Source: Chryseobacterium sp. YIM B08800
Lineage (GTDB): Bacteria; Bacteroidota; Bacteroidia; Flavobacteriales; Weeksellaceae
Direction: 5' to 3'
Length of the DNA stretch: 64,000 nucleotides
Assembly (NCBI RefSeq): GCF_026163565.1
Contig: NZ_JAPDKN010000016.1
Coordinates: 90,847-154,846, forward strand
In this document: positions 17,664 through 26,845 of the stretch, piece after piece
Position numbering within the stretch: position 1 is the stretch's first letter
Layout: each line of letters begins with the position of its first letter
Made by a program: the position numbers and the translations under genes
The notes under the pieces: model-generated
What the model saw: only the letters and a program-made list of their open reading frames with translations
What the model was told of the DNA's origin: nothing
The model's database searches: none

Positions 17664-20138
17664 TTAAAATTTATAAGATAAACTGATTCCGGCTTCACGA
17701 CCTCTTGTATAGTTTTGGTGAATAAAAGTACCTGCGCCGTTTTCCTGCTGTATTTTGTAATTAGGGTTTAATAAGTTTTTAGCAGAGATGCCAATACCTA
17801 TTTTGTCTAAATTAAAGTTTAAATTGAGATCAAGAATATCTCTTCCTTGCTCATAGAAGTTTCCTGTCTTGTTGGTTCCGATAGCGTAAACATTTTTACC
17901 AACATGAGAATAAGAAACTACAAAGTCTAAACTGTTTGCGTTGCTCCATTTGTAGTTGTACCCTAAGTTTGCATTAGCAATGAAATCTGCAACACCCTGA
18001 ATATCGTCTTTTGTCTGACCACTAAATTCTGCAGTCTTGCCTCCGTTTTCTTTAGCAAGTTCTTCAGGAGTTTTCAATTCTTGCTCAGAATGCATTACAG
18101 TTCCGTTCAAGAAGGTATAGATTTTAGAATTATTCCAAGAGTAAATATCTTTTCTAAATTCTAATTCCGCACCTAAAATATATCCCCAATTTGAAATATT
18201 AAAATAAGTCATATCATTTGGAGCAGAAGTAGAGTAGGTAGTTCTTGCGATTGCATTTTGAATATATTTACCAAAAGCGGCAACTGAAATAACTTCTCCT
18301 GATTTAGGGAACATTTCCCACTTTAAATCGAAATTATAATTATCTGACGGATAAAGATATTCATTACCATAAACATTGGTTGTAATATCATAATATGCAA
18401 TTGGAATAATCTCTTTTGCTTGTGGTAAAGTATATGTTTTAGAGAATGATAATCTTAAATTCTGCTTATCATTGATGCTGTATTTAGCGTTTAATGCAGG
18501 CAAGAATTTGTTGTAAGTTTTATTTTTTCTTTTTTCAATTCCACCAGTTAAAGGTTCTGTCCATTTAGTTTGCATATCGATGAAGTCGTAGCGACCACCA
18601 ACTTGTACAATAAACTTATCAGATAAAGTAATGTCTACATTTGCATGTCCAGATTGAAGGTTTTGTTTAATTCCATAATAGAATGGAGTAAATATATTAT
18701 TTCCCGACATGAACGTCTGATACGTAAATAAGCCGTTGTTTCCTGCATTGATGAATGCATCGATATTATCAGGATCTACAGGATTGATAAAGCTGAAACC
18801 CATACCAATCGTTGTATTATCGAATTTTCTGTCTTTGTAAGATCCGTCGTAACCTGCCGTAATTTTGAAATTTTCAAAGCTTTTAGAAACATTTAAGTGT
18901 CCCAAAACAGTGTTGTCTGTAAGCTCATCAAAATATCTGTGGTTGTTGATCGCACTTCCTGCAAGCAAATTGAAGTTTTCTGCATCAATTGTATTTTGAA
19001 GACGGTCTGGTCTTTTGCTGTTTAGCATATTGTATCCTAAAGCCCAATCTGCTACCCAAGTTGATCCTATTTTATGATTTCCGAATAATTGGTTTACCCA
19101 AGTATCAGTAATCTTGTTGTCTCCTCTGTTGATGATTACATTTCTGTCAACATCATAAGAATATCCTTCGTATCTTTTAGCTGACTGAGAAGATGAATGA
19201 ATATAATTTGAAGTAAAATTAATCTTATTATTGCTGTTTAATTTATATGCTAGATTAATTAAACCCGTTGTATTTGTTTTATAAACAGAACGTTGTACGT
19301 TGGTGAAGTTTGAATTTGGATTTCCGCTCGCAAAAAAGAAACCTTCTTGTCCTTCACTGTACTCATAGCTATTGTCAAACCCTGCATAAGCAAATAAAGA
19401 TAGTTTTCCGAAAGTTGCACCACCTTCCACATTGATATCTGTATTGAAAGGGTTTTGAGCATTTTTAAAGTTCCACTTTGTAGTGAATGGATAAGACTGA
19501 TAAGGATTTCCTTTTATGAAACTTGTTTCTTTAAATCCGAAAAAACCAGGTCCGCCATCCTGAAGTTTAAAGTCTTTTTTTCTGTAAGTCTGAAAGTTAA
19601 CACCGCTTCCTAAACCAATTTTAAAATAAGGCTTTCCGCTGTGTTCTTTAGATACGATATTGATGTTAGCACCTCCAAAATCACCAGAAAATTTAGGATT
19701 GTAAACTTTATCTAATGAAATATATTCGATCATTGAAGTTTTAAAAATCTCAAGATCTATGTTTTTGAATTCGGGATCATCAGATGGAATTGTAAGTCCG
19801 TTTAAGGTTGTACTGTTGTAACGGTCTCCCAAACCTCTTACGAAAATCTGTCCGCTTCCTTCTTGTTTTTGTGTTCCACTGGCTTTGGTTACAGCAGTAG
19901 CAGCATCGCCTACACCTTGTTTGGCTAATTGTACAGAACCTACTCTTTCGATAACCTCTACAGATTTTTTCTGCATGTTGATTAGGTTAGCTTCAGTTCC
20001 TTTTTTTGTAGACCCTTTGATGATAACACCCTCAATCTTTTTTTCGTTCTTTACGGTGTCATTTTTTTCTTGAGCGTACATTAAAGTACCAGATGTGGTA
20101 AGGAATAATGCAGCGATACTCAGTTTTCTAAAATTCAT
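17664..20138 (-). CDS. TonB-dependent outer-membrane receptor
   Basis: 824 residues. The signal peptide (ending LMYAQ, residue 22) is followed by a plug domain at about 45-165 with KSVEVIERVGSVQLAK, VRGLGDRYNSTTLNGLTIPS and NPKFSGDFGGANINI. The rest is a beta-barrel, with typical late strands around GISAKNLLNPNYK, and the final strand ends in aromatic SYKF. There is no N-terminal carboxypeptidase-like domain as in SusC, so it belongs to a different receptor class. It should import a ligand using TonB energy. Its partner lipoprotein follows after 23 bp, and a two-component system is transcribed divergently. Confidence 0.88.
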   Translation of the reverse strand: MNFRKLSIAALFLTTSGTLMYAQEKNDTVKNEKKIEGVIIKGSTKKGTEANLINMQKKSVEVIERVGSVQLAKQGVGDAATAVTKASGTQKQEGSGQIFVRGLGDRYNSTTLNGLTIPSDDPEFKNIDLEIFKTSMIEYISLDKVYNPKFSGDFGGANINIVSKEHSGKPYFKIGLGSGVNFQTYRKKDFKLQDGGPGFFGFKETSFIKGNPYQSYPFTTKWNFKNAQNPFNTDINVEGGATFGKLSLFAYAGFDNSYEYSEGQEGFFFASGNPNSNFTNVQRSVYKTNTTGLINLAYKLNSNNKINFTSNYIHSSSQSAKRYEGYSYDVDRNVIINRGDNKITDTWVNQLFGNHKIGSTWVADWALGYNMLNSKRPDRLQNTIDAENFNLLAGSAINNHRYFDELTDNTVLGHLNVSKSFENFKITAGYDGSYKDRKFDNTTIGMGFSFINPVDPDNIDAFINAGNNGLFTYQTFMSGNNIFTPFYYGIKQNLQSGHANVDITLSDKFIVQVGGRYDFIDMQTKWTEPLTGGIEKRKNKTYNKFLPALNAKYSINDKQNLRLSFSKTYTLPQAKEIIPIAYYDITTNVYGNEYLYPSDNYNFDLKWEMFPKSGEVISVAAFGKYIQNAIARTTYSTSAPNDMTYFNISNWGYILGAELEFRKDIYSWNNSKIYTFLNGTVMHSEQELKTPEELAKENGGKTAEFSGQTKDDIQGVADFIANANLGYNYKWSNANSLDFVVSYSHVGKNVYAIGTNKTGNFYEQGRDILDLNLNFNLDKIGIGISAKNLLNPNYKIQQENGAGTFIHQNYTRGREAGISLSYKF

Positions 20139-20217
20139 TTCTTTTTTTACTAATTACTTTCGGTGCAAAGGAAGAAAAGATTGTTCGTGTAAATGGTTTA
20201 GTAAAATTTAAATTTTT

Positions 20218-20305
20218 CTTAACTAAACATTACGAAAACGAAATTATTGTTAACTTTATGTGAACGATAACCATTGTGTTAATCCATCATTCAAAATTGA
20301 TTAAC
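20218..20305. promoter_or_regulatory. TTAAC/TGAAC words between the TonB receptor and two-component genes
   Basis: Between the receptor start and the response-regulator start lie cttaac (20218), gttaac (20249), gtgaac (20260), gttaat (20278) and attaac (20300). The 20249/20260 pair is 11 bp apart and the 20278/20300 pair is 22 bp apart, which fits OmpR/PhoB-type proteins binding tandem half-sites one helical turn apart. I propose it as a binding region for the adjacent regulator. Confidence 0.4.
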
Positions 20306-20326
20306 TTTGAAACGTAAAAATTGAAA

Positions 20327-21004
20327 ATGAACCAAAAGAAAATTCTTCTAATAGACGATGAACTCGATATTCTAGAGATTCTGTCTTACAATCTGGAAAA
20401 GGAAGGTTACGACATCTATACCGCTACAAATGGTAACGAAGGTATAGAGAAAGCAAAAGAAATTATTCCCGATTTGATCTTATTAGATGTAATGATGCCC
20501 GAAAAAGACGGTATCGAAACTTGCCAGGAACTTAGAAAAGTAAAAGAGCTGCAAAAAACGCTTATCGTTTTTCTTTCTGCAAGAAGTGAAGAGTTTTCTC
20601 AGTTGGCCGGCTTTCAGGCAGGAGCAAACGATTATGTTGTAAAACTGATTAAACCGAAAATTCTTATTTCTAAAGTAAATGCATTGCTTCAGCTGACTTC
20701 TCAGGTTTCTGATAATGCTAAGCTGATAGAAATTGGTGATTTAGTTATTGATAAAGACAACTTCAGAGTTTCAAAAAGCGGACAGCAGTTTTTATTGCCT
20801 AAAAAAGAGTTCGATTTGCTTTATCTTTTAGCATCAAACACAGAAAAAGTGTTTAAAAGAGAAGAAATTCTTGAAAAAGTTTGGGGAAATGACGTGATCG
20901 TTGGTGAAAGAACAATTGATGTACACATCCGTAGGCTGAGAGAAAAATTAGGAATCAACACGATTCAGACTTTAAAAGGGATTGGGTACAAATTAATTGT
21001 TTAA
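20327..21004 (+). CDS. OmpR/PhoB-type response regulator
   Basis: 225 residues from the ATG at 20327; a TTG two codons upstream is less likely. The receiver domain (1-120) has the acidic pair DDE (10-12) and the phosphorylation site Asp54 in LILLDVMMPEKDG. The C-terminal winged-helix domain (about 130-225) has LPKKEFDLLYLLASN and ends with the recognition stretch VIVGERTIDVHIRRLREKLG. It pairs with the histidine kinase beginning 47 bp downstream. The closest classical match is PhoB, but the signal is not proven. It is transcribed away from the TonB receptor gene and may regulate it. Confidence 0.92.
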   Translation: MNQKKILLIDDELDILEILSYNLEKEGYDIYTATNGNEGIEKAKEIIPDLILLDVMMPEKDGIETCQELRKVKELQKTLIVFLSARSEEFSQLAGFQAGANDYVVKLIKPKILISKVNALLQLTSQVSDNAKLIEIGDLVIDKDNFRVSKSGQQFLLPKKEFDLLYLLASNTEKVFKREEILEKVWGNDVIVGERTIDVHIRRLREKLGINTIQTLKGIGYKLIV

Positions 21005-21051
21005 CTCAAATAAATCCTAACTTTACATTTAACCTATAAAATTTTGTAAAA

Positions 21052-22083
21052 TTGAAATTTTACAGACTAACTTTAGTTTCATCATGTCTGCTTACATTGG
21101 TGATGTTTGTTTTGGTGATTATTTTCGATTCACTGAAAGATATTTATTACCATACTTCCCAGTTTAAGATTGGTCTTTTTGTGTGCATCGTTTTGATGTT
21201 TATTATTAATTATGTGGTCTTAGAGCTGCTTTTTAATTATTATGCAAAAAAACAGGTCAGAAAAATCTCAAAAATTCTTCCGGAAGAAATTGTTTACAGC
21301 GATCAGAATAATATTACGCTGAAAGAGCTGGGCGAAAGATTTTCAGATTTCAATCAACAACAACTCACCGAGATGGATATGATGAAGGAAATGGAAAGTT
21401 ACCGTAAAGAATATATCGGAAATGTTTCGCATGAGCTGAAAACTCCGCTTTTTTCGATTCAAGGTTATGTAGAAACTTTGGTTGACGGTGGAGTAGACAA
21501 CTTAACGATTCGTGATAAATATTTAGAAAGAATTGGTATTTCTGTAGAAAGATTGATTGCTATTGTAAATGATCTCGATATGATCAACAGATTAGAGGCC
21601 GGAGAAATTAATCTTACCGTTTCAAAATTTGATGTTAATATTCTGATTAAAGAAATTTTTGACCTTCTCGATCTTGAAGCCGAAAAAAACAATACTGTTT
21701 TGCAGCTTCAGACTTTGCACAGCCAAATTTTTGTGGAAGCAGACAAACAAAAGATTTCTCAGGTTTTTATAAATTTAATTTCAAATGCTATTCATTACGC
21801 CAACAGACAGGAAGCTAGAGTAGTGGTGAAAACAAGCGTTCTCAAAAACAAAGTACTCATTGAAGTGATTGATAACGGGATGGGTATAAAAACGGAATTA
21901 TTGCCAAGAATTTTTGAAAGATTTTACAGAGTAGAGACAAGCCGAAGCCGAAGACAAGGCGGTTCGGGATTAGGACTTGCCATTGTAAAGCACATTCTGG
22001 AGGCTCATAACGAAAATATTACGGTAGAAAGCGTTTACCTGGAAGGCACAAAATTCAGTTTTATGCTCGAGAAAAGTAAATGA
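21052..22083 (+). CDS. Sensor histidine kinase, PhoR-like
   Basis: 343 residues from a TTG start; the next ATG is inside the first membrane helix, so TTG is the sensible choice. Two membrane helices (7-25 and 38-62) enclose a very short outer loop, so the ligand is unlikely to be sensed by a periplasmic domain. The dimerisation/phosphorylation helix has VSHELKTPL with His127. The ATPase domain shows the N box in INLISNAIHYA, the G1 box DNGMGIK and the G2 box GGSGLGLAI. No PAS domain is seen between the membrane and the H box. It is the partner of the upstream response regulator. Confidence 0.9.
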   Translation: MKFYRLTLVSSCLLTLVMFVLVIIFDSLKDIYYHTSQFKIGLFVCIVLMFIINYVVLELLFNYYAKKQVRKISKILPEEIVYSDQNNITLKELGERFSDFNQQQLTEMDMMKEMESYRKEYIGNVSHELKTPLFSIQGYVETLVDGGVDNLTIRDKYLERIGISVERLIAIVNDLDMINRLEAGEINLTVSKFDVNILIKEIFDLLDLEAEKNNTVLQLQTLHSQIFVEADKQKISQVFINLISNAIHYANRQEARVVVKTSVLKNKVLIEVIDNGMGIKTELLPRIFERFYRVETSRSRRQGGSGLGLAIVKHILEAHNENITVESVYLEGTKFSFMLEKSK

Positions 22084-22134
22084 TTTTGGCGAAATGTAAG
22101 AAAAAAAAAGTTTCTAAAAAATTATTAAATATTT

Positions 22135-22163
22135 TTTGTAAAATCTCATTTATTATATATTTG
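22135..22163 (+). promoter_or_regulatory. Promoter of the pRiA4b ORF-3-like gene
   Basis: TTTG at 22135-22138 and TATATTTG at 22156-22163, separated by 17 bp, match the Bacteroidetes -33/-7 consensus TTTG and TAnnTTTG. The transcript would start near 22170, leaving a 45-bp leader before the ATG at 22216. Confidence 0.6.
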
Positions 22164-22215
22164 CATCAAGAATTTATCATAATAAATAAAGGCAAAAAGT
22201 AATTGAAATACTGAT

Positions 22216-22818
22216 ATGGTTTACAAAATCCGTGTAATATTAGATACGAAAGAAGACATTTTCCGCGATGTAGAAATCAAAGGAAAACAAACACTCTGGA
22301 ACTTACATTTGGGAATTAAAAGTGCATTCAATCTTAGTGGAGATGAGCTGTCTACTTTTAATCTTCTCGAAGAAGATGGTACTGTTGTAAAAAGCGTTCC
22401 ACTTGAAGATATGAGTGATGATGGTGATGGCGAGATTATGTCAGATGTGTACATCGATGAAGCATTTGAGTCAGCAGGAGACAAAGCACAGTTCCAATAT
22501 GGGTTGCTTGATCTTTGGGAATTTTTCTGCGAGCTTATAGAAGTGGTTGAAGAAACAAAAGGTGTGAATTATCCGCTTACTGCATACAGATTCGGAAATG
22601 CTCCTTTAAAAGCTCCAAGCAAAAGTGGAAGTGCTGCAGGATCAAAAAACAAAAAATCTGCAATGCCTTTAATGGATGACGATTTCAATTTTGATGATGA
22701 TTTCGGAGGTGGAAGCAATAACTTTGCAGATGAAGATGACGATAGCTTTGATGACGATGAAGAAGATGACTACAATGATGATGTTTTCGATGATGAAGAC
22801 GACGACAACGAAAGATAG
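22216..22818 (+). CDS. pRiA4b ORF-3 / IS1096 TnpR-like family protein with acidic tail
   Basis: 200 residues. Residues 1-120 match the plasmid pRiA4b ORF-3-like family: IRVILDTKEDIFRDVEIKG, a WNLHLGIKSAFNL helix, and later FQYGLLDLWEFFCELIEV. Despite the family name there is no transposase or insertion sequence here. The last 50 residues are almost entirely Asp and Glu with a few Asn, Phe and Gly. Such tails are found in nucleic-acid mimics and histone-like binding partners, but that is speculative. A single gene with its own promoter and terminator. Confidence 0.8.
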   Translation: MVYKIRVILDTKEDIFRDVEIKGKQTLWNLHLGIKSAFNLSGDELSTFNLLEEDGTVVKSVPLEDMSDDGDGEIMSDVYIDEAFESAGDKAQFQYGLLDLWEFFCELIEVVEETKGVNYPLTAYRFGNAPLKAPSKSGSAAGSKNKKSAMPLMDDDFNFDDDFGGGSNNFADEDDDSFDDDEEDDYNDDVFDDEDDDNER

Positions 22819-22832
22819 AAACTAAAATATAG

Positions 22833-22858
22833 CCCTGAAGTAAAATTCAGGGTTTTTT
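22833..22858 (+). terminator. Terminator after the pRiA4b ORF-3-like gene
   Basis: Stem ccctgaa / ttcaggg with a 6-nt loop, followed by a run of six T. Confidence 0.8.
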
Positions 22859-22990
22859 GTTTCAAATAAATTTTAATACTCAATTTCTTATTTTTGCAAA
22901 AATTTAAAGCTCGTTTAAATGAATTTATCCCTCAGATTTTTACTGATTAAAAAAAATATCTATCTGTTTTTTTATCTGCTAAATCTGCAC

Positions 22991-23001
22991 AATCAGCGAG
23001 A
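22991..23001 (+). repeat. Short dispersed repeat word (AATCAGCGAGA), second copy
   Basis: Same 11-mer as at 13152-13162, within a spacer also holding the words atctgctaaatctgc. Intergenic. Confidence 0.35.
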
Positions 23002-23096
23002 ATTTTATAAAAGTTGATTGAAAATTATTAAATAATAAACTTAAACGGGTTTGTAAAACTACTTTTAGGAACAGAATATGTTTCTTTTTATTTTAA

Positions 23097-24377
23097 ATGA
23101 AAATGAATATGGATTTACCTCAGGAATGGAAACACACCACCAATATATATGAAGTTAACGTAAGACAATACACTAAAGAAGGCACTTTCAGAGCGTTTGA
23201 AAAAGAAATGCCACGCCTGAAAAATATGGGCGTTAAAACCTTATGGTTCATGCCGATTACTCCGATTGCTCAAAAAAATAAGAAAGGAAGTTTAGGAAGT
23301 CCTTATGCAGCGTCAGATTACACTTCAATTAATCCTGAGTTTGGAACGATGGATGATTTCAAACATTTAATTAATGAAGCGCATCGTTTAGGTTTTAAAG
23401 TAATTATCGACTGGGTTGCTAATCACACAGGTTGGGACCATGTTTGGACGAAAACAAATCCCGAATTTTACCTGAAAGAGAATGGAGATTTTAAAATGGC
23501 TTCCGGAATGGATGATATTATCGAGCTTGATTATGAAAATCAAGAAATGAGGAAAGCGATGATTGATGCGATGAAATTCTGGATTGAAGAAGCAGATATT
23601 GATGGTTTTAGATGCGATTTGGCTTCTTGGGTAACTGTTGATTTTTGGAAAGAAGCAAGACCAGAAGTCGAAAAAATAAAACCTCTTTTCTGGATTGGTG
23701 AGTTTGATGAATTGGAAAGTCCGGAATACGGAAAAGTTTTTGATGCAAGCTATTCTTGGAAATGGATGCACAAATCTGCCGAATTCTATAAAGACAATCA
23801 ACCGATTCATGAACTTGTAGATTTGCTTAGGAAATATTCTCAAATCGGAGATTCTTCAATGAGAGCTTGGTTTACAACCAATCATGACGAAAATTCATGG
23901 AACGGAACAGAATACGAAAAGTACGACGATATTACCAAACCAATGGCAATATTTTCAGCAACCTGGAACGGAATTCCGTTATTATATTCGGGCCAGGAAC
24001 TTCCGAATCTGAAAAGATTAGAATTTTTTGAAAAAGACCCAATTGAGTGGACGAATCATTGCGAAATGGCTGATTTTTATAAAACTTTATTGAATCTGAA
24101 ATCTTCAAACCCAGCTTTACGAGGTGGTGATTCAAATGTTGTGACCTATCTTTTAAATACTTCTGCGAATGATAAAATTTTTGCTTACATCAGAAAAAAT
24201 AAGTGGAATGAAGTTTTAGTGGTGCTCAATTTTTCAAAAGAAAATGTAGAATTTACCATTGAAGATGAAAATGTTGCCGGAGCTTTTAAAAATATTTTTG
24301 ATGGAACGAAAAGAGATTTCAACAACGGTAAAAACTTTAGTTTTAAGGTTTCTGATTACGCTGTTTTTGAAAAATAA
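23097..24377 (+). CDS. Cytoplasmic GH13 alpha-amylase family enzyme
   Basis: 426 residues without a signal peptide. The (beta/alpha)8 GH13 core carries all catalytic residues: DWVANHTG (105-112), nucleophile Asp174 in GFRCDLASW, acid/base Glu202 in WIGEFDE, and the third carboxylate Asp264 in TTNHDENSW. The C-terminal 75 residues form the small beta domain (LVVLNFSKENVEFTI). It should hydrolyse or rearrange alpha-glucans or maltooligosaccharides inside the cell. No glycogen or maltose genes are adjacent, so its pathway is unclear. A short MKMNM start is used; the ATGs a few codons on are also possible. Confidence 0.9.
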   Translation: MKMNMDLPQEWKHTTNIYEVNVRQYTKEGTFRAFEKEMPRLKNMGVKTLWFMPITPIAQKNKKGSLGSPYAASDYTSINPEFGTMDDFKHLINEAHRLGFKVIIDWVANHTGWDHVWTKTNPEFYLKENGDFKMASGMDDIIELDYENQEMRKAMIDAMKFWIEEADIDGFRCDLASWVTVDFWKEARPEVEKIKPLFWIGEFDELESPEYGKVFDASYSWKWMHKSAEFYKDNQPIHELVDLLRKYSQIGDSSMRAWFTTNHDENSWNGTEYEKYDDITKPMAIFSATWNGIPLLYSGQELPNLKRLEFFEKDPIEWTNHCEMADFYKTLLNLKSSNPALRGGDSNVVTYLLNTSANDKIFAYIRKNKWNEVLVVLNFSKENVEFTIEDENVAGAFKNIFDGTKRDFNNGKNFSFKVSDYAVFEK

Positions 24378-24458
24378 ATTGACATAAAGTTGTGAGCTAA
24401 GTTTTTCTTTTAAGATTAAATCAAAATACATAACTTTAAAAATATATTATAATGGAAG

Positions 24459-24478
24459 CGGGCTTTAGCCCGTTTTTT
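24459..24478 (+). terminator. Terminator after the GH13 gene (GGGCTTTAGCCC type)
   Basis: Stem cgggct / agcccg with a 2-nt loop and six T. A related word ggctttagcc lies at 24495-24504. GGGCTTTAGCCC motifs are common flavobacterial spacer hairpins, so this may be a repeat doing terminator duty. Confidence 0.6.
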
Positions 24479-24514
24479 AATGAATTAAAGAAAAGGCTTT
24501 AGCCAAAATTTAAT

Positions 24515-24955
24515 ATGAACAAATCTTCACTTATCAATATTGTTAAATTAAAACTCTCCGAAAAAATAAACAACTTCGAGAAACTGATTTCTGAAACCCG
24601 TGCATCAAGCAACGATACAAAAAGTTCAATGGGAGATAAATATGAAACAGGAAGAGAAATGCTTCAGCAGGAAATCAATAATCTTCAGGTTCAATTAAAT
24701 GAAGTTTTGAAGCAACAGGATTTTCTGAAAACGATACTTCCAAAACAGTCGGAAAAAGCAGAAAAAGGAGCGATTGTAAAAACTGAAAAAGGTTTGTTTT
24801 TTATTTCGGTTTCTTTGGGTGAAATTACTTTTGAAAATCAAAAAATTATCTGTATTTCTCCAGAATCTCCTTTGGCAAAAGCAATGAATGGAAAACAGGA
24901 AAACGATTCTTTCTCGCTTAATAATATCAGCCAAAAAATTATTGAGATTCAGTAG
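24515..24955 (+). CDS. GreA/GreB-like protein
   Basis: 146 residues. Residues 1-75 form a long helical hairpin with a coiled-coil character, as in the Gre N-terminal domain that inserts into the RNA polymerase secondary channel; residues 75-146 form a beta-rich domain with GAIVKTEKGLFFISVSLG and SPLAKAMNGK, resembling the Gre C-terminal FKBP-like fold. The paired acidic residues at the GreA tip are not evident. It may tune transcription elongation. A small family in Flavobacteria; the assignment is moderate. Confidence 0.6.
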   Translation: MNKSSLINIVKLKLSEKINNFEKLISETRASSNDTKSSMGDKYETGREMLQQEINNLQVQLNEVLKQQDFLKTILPKQSEKAEKGAIVKTEKGLFFISVSLGEITFENQKIICISPESPLAKAMNGKQENDSFSLNNISQKIIEIQ

Positions 24956-25073
24956 TTTTAAGTTTGAAAACATCATTGATTCAAAAAGAAGCATTTATGA
25001 GTTTATTAACTTTTAAAAAACTCTCTTTGCATAATTTTTGTTGATTTAATATCATAATTAAATATCATTTATT

Positions 25074-25823
25074 ATGAAAATTTTAAATAATAAAGTAGCA
25101 TTAGTTATTGGCGCAGGTTCAGGAATTGGACTTGCTATCGCAAAATTATACGCTAAAGAAGGAGCAAAAGTTATTGTTTCAGACATTAATGAAGAGCATG
25201 GAAAATCTGCAGTTGAACAGATAAAGTCAGAAGGCGGTGAAGCAAGTTTTGTAAAAGCCGATACTTCAAATCCTGAACAGGTTGAAGCTTTGGTAAAAGC
25301 AACCGTTGATACTTACGGAAGATTAGATATTGCTTGTAACAATGCCGGAATTGGTGGTGAAGCAAACCAAACAGGAGATTACAGTCTTGATGGATGGAAA
25401 AAAGTAATTGATATTAATCTCGATGGTGTTTTCTACGGTTGTAAATACGAATTGACGCAAATGGAGAAAAATGGAGGTGGTGTTATTGTAAACATCGCAT
25501 CGATTCACGGAACAGTTGCAGCTCCATTATCATCAGCTTATACTTCTACTAAACATGCTGTTGTTGGTTTGACAAAAAATATCGGAGCAGAATATGGTCA
25601 GAAAAACATTCGTTGTAATGCAGTTGGACCTGGTTATATTGATACCCCTCTTTTGAATCAGTTAGACGACGAACATAAAAAAGCATTGATTGCAAAACAT
25701 CCGATGGGAAGATTAGGAAAGTCTGAAGAAGTTGCAGAATTGGTTCTTTTCTTAAGTTCTGATAAATCATCTTTTATGACGGGAGGTTATTATTTGGTTG
25801 ATGGAGGTTATACGGCAGTTTAA
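25074..25823 (+). CDS. Short-chain dehydrogenase/reductase
   Basis: 249 residues, a classical SDR. The cofactor loop is GAGSGIGLAIAK (13-24), with Asp in VSDIN favouring NAD(H). NNAGIGG is at about 90, the catalytic Ser lies in IVNIASIHG, and YTSTK provides Tyr and Lys near 159-163. It ends with the typical DGGYTAV. The substrate is not predictable from sequence; glucose dehydrogenase-like and acyl reductase-like SDRs look alike. Single gene. Confidence 0.9.
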   Translation: MKILNNKVALVIGAGSGIGLAIAKLYAKEGAKVIVSDINEEHGKSAVEQIKSEGGEASFVKADTSNPEQVEALVKATVDTYGRLDIACNNAGIGGEANQTGDYSLDGWKKVIDINLDGVFYGCKYELTQMEKNGGGVIVNIASIHGTVAAPLSSAYTSTKHAVVGLTKNIGAEYGQKNIRCNAVGPGYIDTPLLNQLDDEHKKALIAKHPMGRLGKSEEVAELVLFLSSDKSSFMTGGYYLVDGGYTAV

Positions 25824-25948
25824 TTTCATTAAAAATAAATTTATAGAAGCGTTCATTTTTTGTGAATGCTTTTTTTGATAGAAAATTGAAATTGTATTGA
25901 TATGGATAACTTTAGTTTTGAAATGAAGATTTTAAACTTTGTTTTTTC

Positions 25949-25956
25949 TAAATTTG
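25949..25956 (+). promoter_or_regulatory. Candidate -7 element (TAAATTTG) of thyA
   Basis: TAAATTTG fits TAnnTTTG and lies 17 bp before the ATG at 25974. A well-placed TTTG at -33 is missing. Confidence 0.4.
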
Positions 25957-25973
25957 AGGGATAATTTTTCGCA

Positions 25974-26768
25974 ATGCAAAACTACCTCGATTTACTTCAG
26001 CATATTTTAGATAACGGAACCGATAAAACTGACAGAACAGGAACAGGAACACGCAGTGTTTTTGGATACCAGTTACGTTACGATTTATCAAAAGGATTTC
26101 CTTTGGTTACGACTAAAAAAGTTCATTTAAAATCAATTATTTACGAATTGCTTTGGTTCATTAAAGGAGACACCAATATTAAATATCTTACTGACAACGG
26201 CGTTTCTATTTGGAACGAATGGGCCGATAAAAACGGAGACTTAGGACCTGTTTACGGTGCACAATGGAGAAGCTGGAGCGGTGCCGACGGAAAAGTTGTT
26301 GACCAATTTTCTGAAGTCATCGAGCAAATCAAAAAAAATCCTGATTCCAGAAGATTAATTGTCTCTGCATGGAACGCTGCCGAAATTCCAAATATGGCTT
26401 TGGCGCCTTGTCACGCTTTATTTCAGTTTTATGTAGCTGACGGAAAATTGTCGCTTCAATTATACCAGAGAAGTGCAGATGTTTTCTTGGGAGTTCCTTT
26501 CAATATCGCAAGTTATGCGCTTTTATTGATGATGGTTGCTCAGGTTACGGGATTAGAAGTTGGTGATTATGTGCATACTTTTGGGGATGTTCATATTTAC
26601 AATAATCATTTTGAACAGGTTAATAAACAGCTTTCAAGAGAGACAAGACCTTTGCCAACTATGAAACTCAATCCTGAAATTAAAGATATTTTCGATTTTA
26701 ATTTTGAAGATTTTACTTTAGAAAATTATGATCCACATCCGGGAATTAAAGCTCCTGTTGCGATATAA
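25974..26768 (+). CDS. thyA: Thymidylate synthase
   Basis: 264 residues, the same length as E. coli ThyA. It methylates dUMP to dTMP with methylenetetrahydrofolate. The catalytic Cys146 lies in [10 protein letters not shown], with RRLIVSAWN (126-134), [16 protein letters not shown] and the final GIKAPVAI all in place. No folA follows in this window; the gene ends at a strong terminator and is monocistronic. Confidence 0.97.
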   Translation: MQNYLDLLQHILDNGTDKTDRTGTGTRSVFGYQLRYDLSKGFPLVTTKKVHLKSIIYELLWFIKGDTNIKYLTDNGVSIWNEWADKNGDLGPVYGAQWRSWSGADGKVVDQFSEVIEQIKKNPDSRRLIVSAWNAAEIPNMALAPCHALFQFYVADGKLSLQLYQRSADVFLGVPFNIASYALLLMMVAQVTGLEVGDYVHTFGDVHIYNNHFEQVNKQLSRETRPLPTMKLNPEIKDIFDFNFEDFTLENYDPHPGIKAPVAI

Positions 26769-26771
26769 TCT

Positions 26772-26808
26772 ACTTTGGCAAAGTTTAAAATCTTTGCCAA
26801 AGTTTTTA
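26772..26808 (+). terminator. Terminator of thyA
   Basis: A 12-bp perfect stem, actttggcaaag and ctttgccaaagt, with an 8-nt loop and a T run. Confidence 0.85.
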
Positions 26809-26845
26809 TTTAAAAATTTTTAACTTTGATTAAAATCCTGAAATT

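Noticed and set aside
22216..22818. Insertion sequence at the TnpR-like gene
   Set aside because: No transposase, no terminal inverted repeats or target duplication seen around it; the family name is historical.
23388..23843. 151-codon open frame antisense to the GH13 gene
   Set aside because: It covers the catalytic region of the GH13 gene on the other strand; no sign of separate coding.
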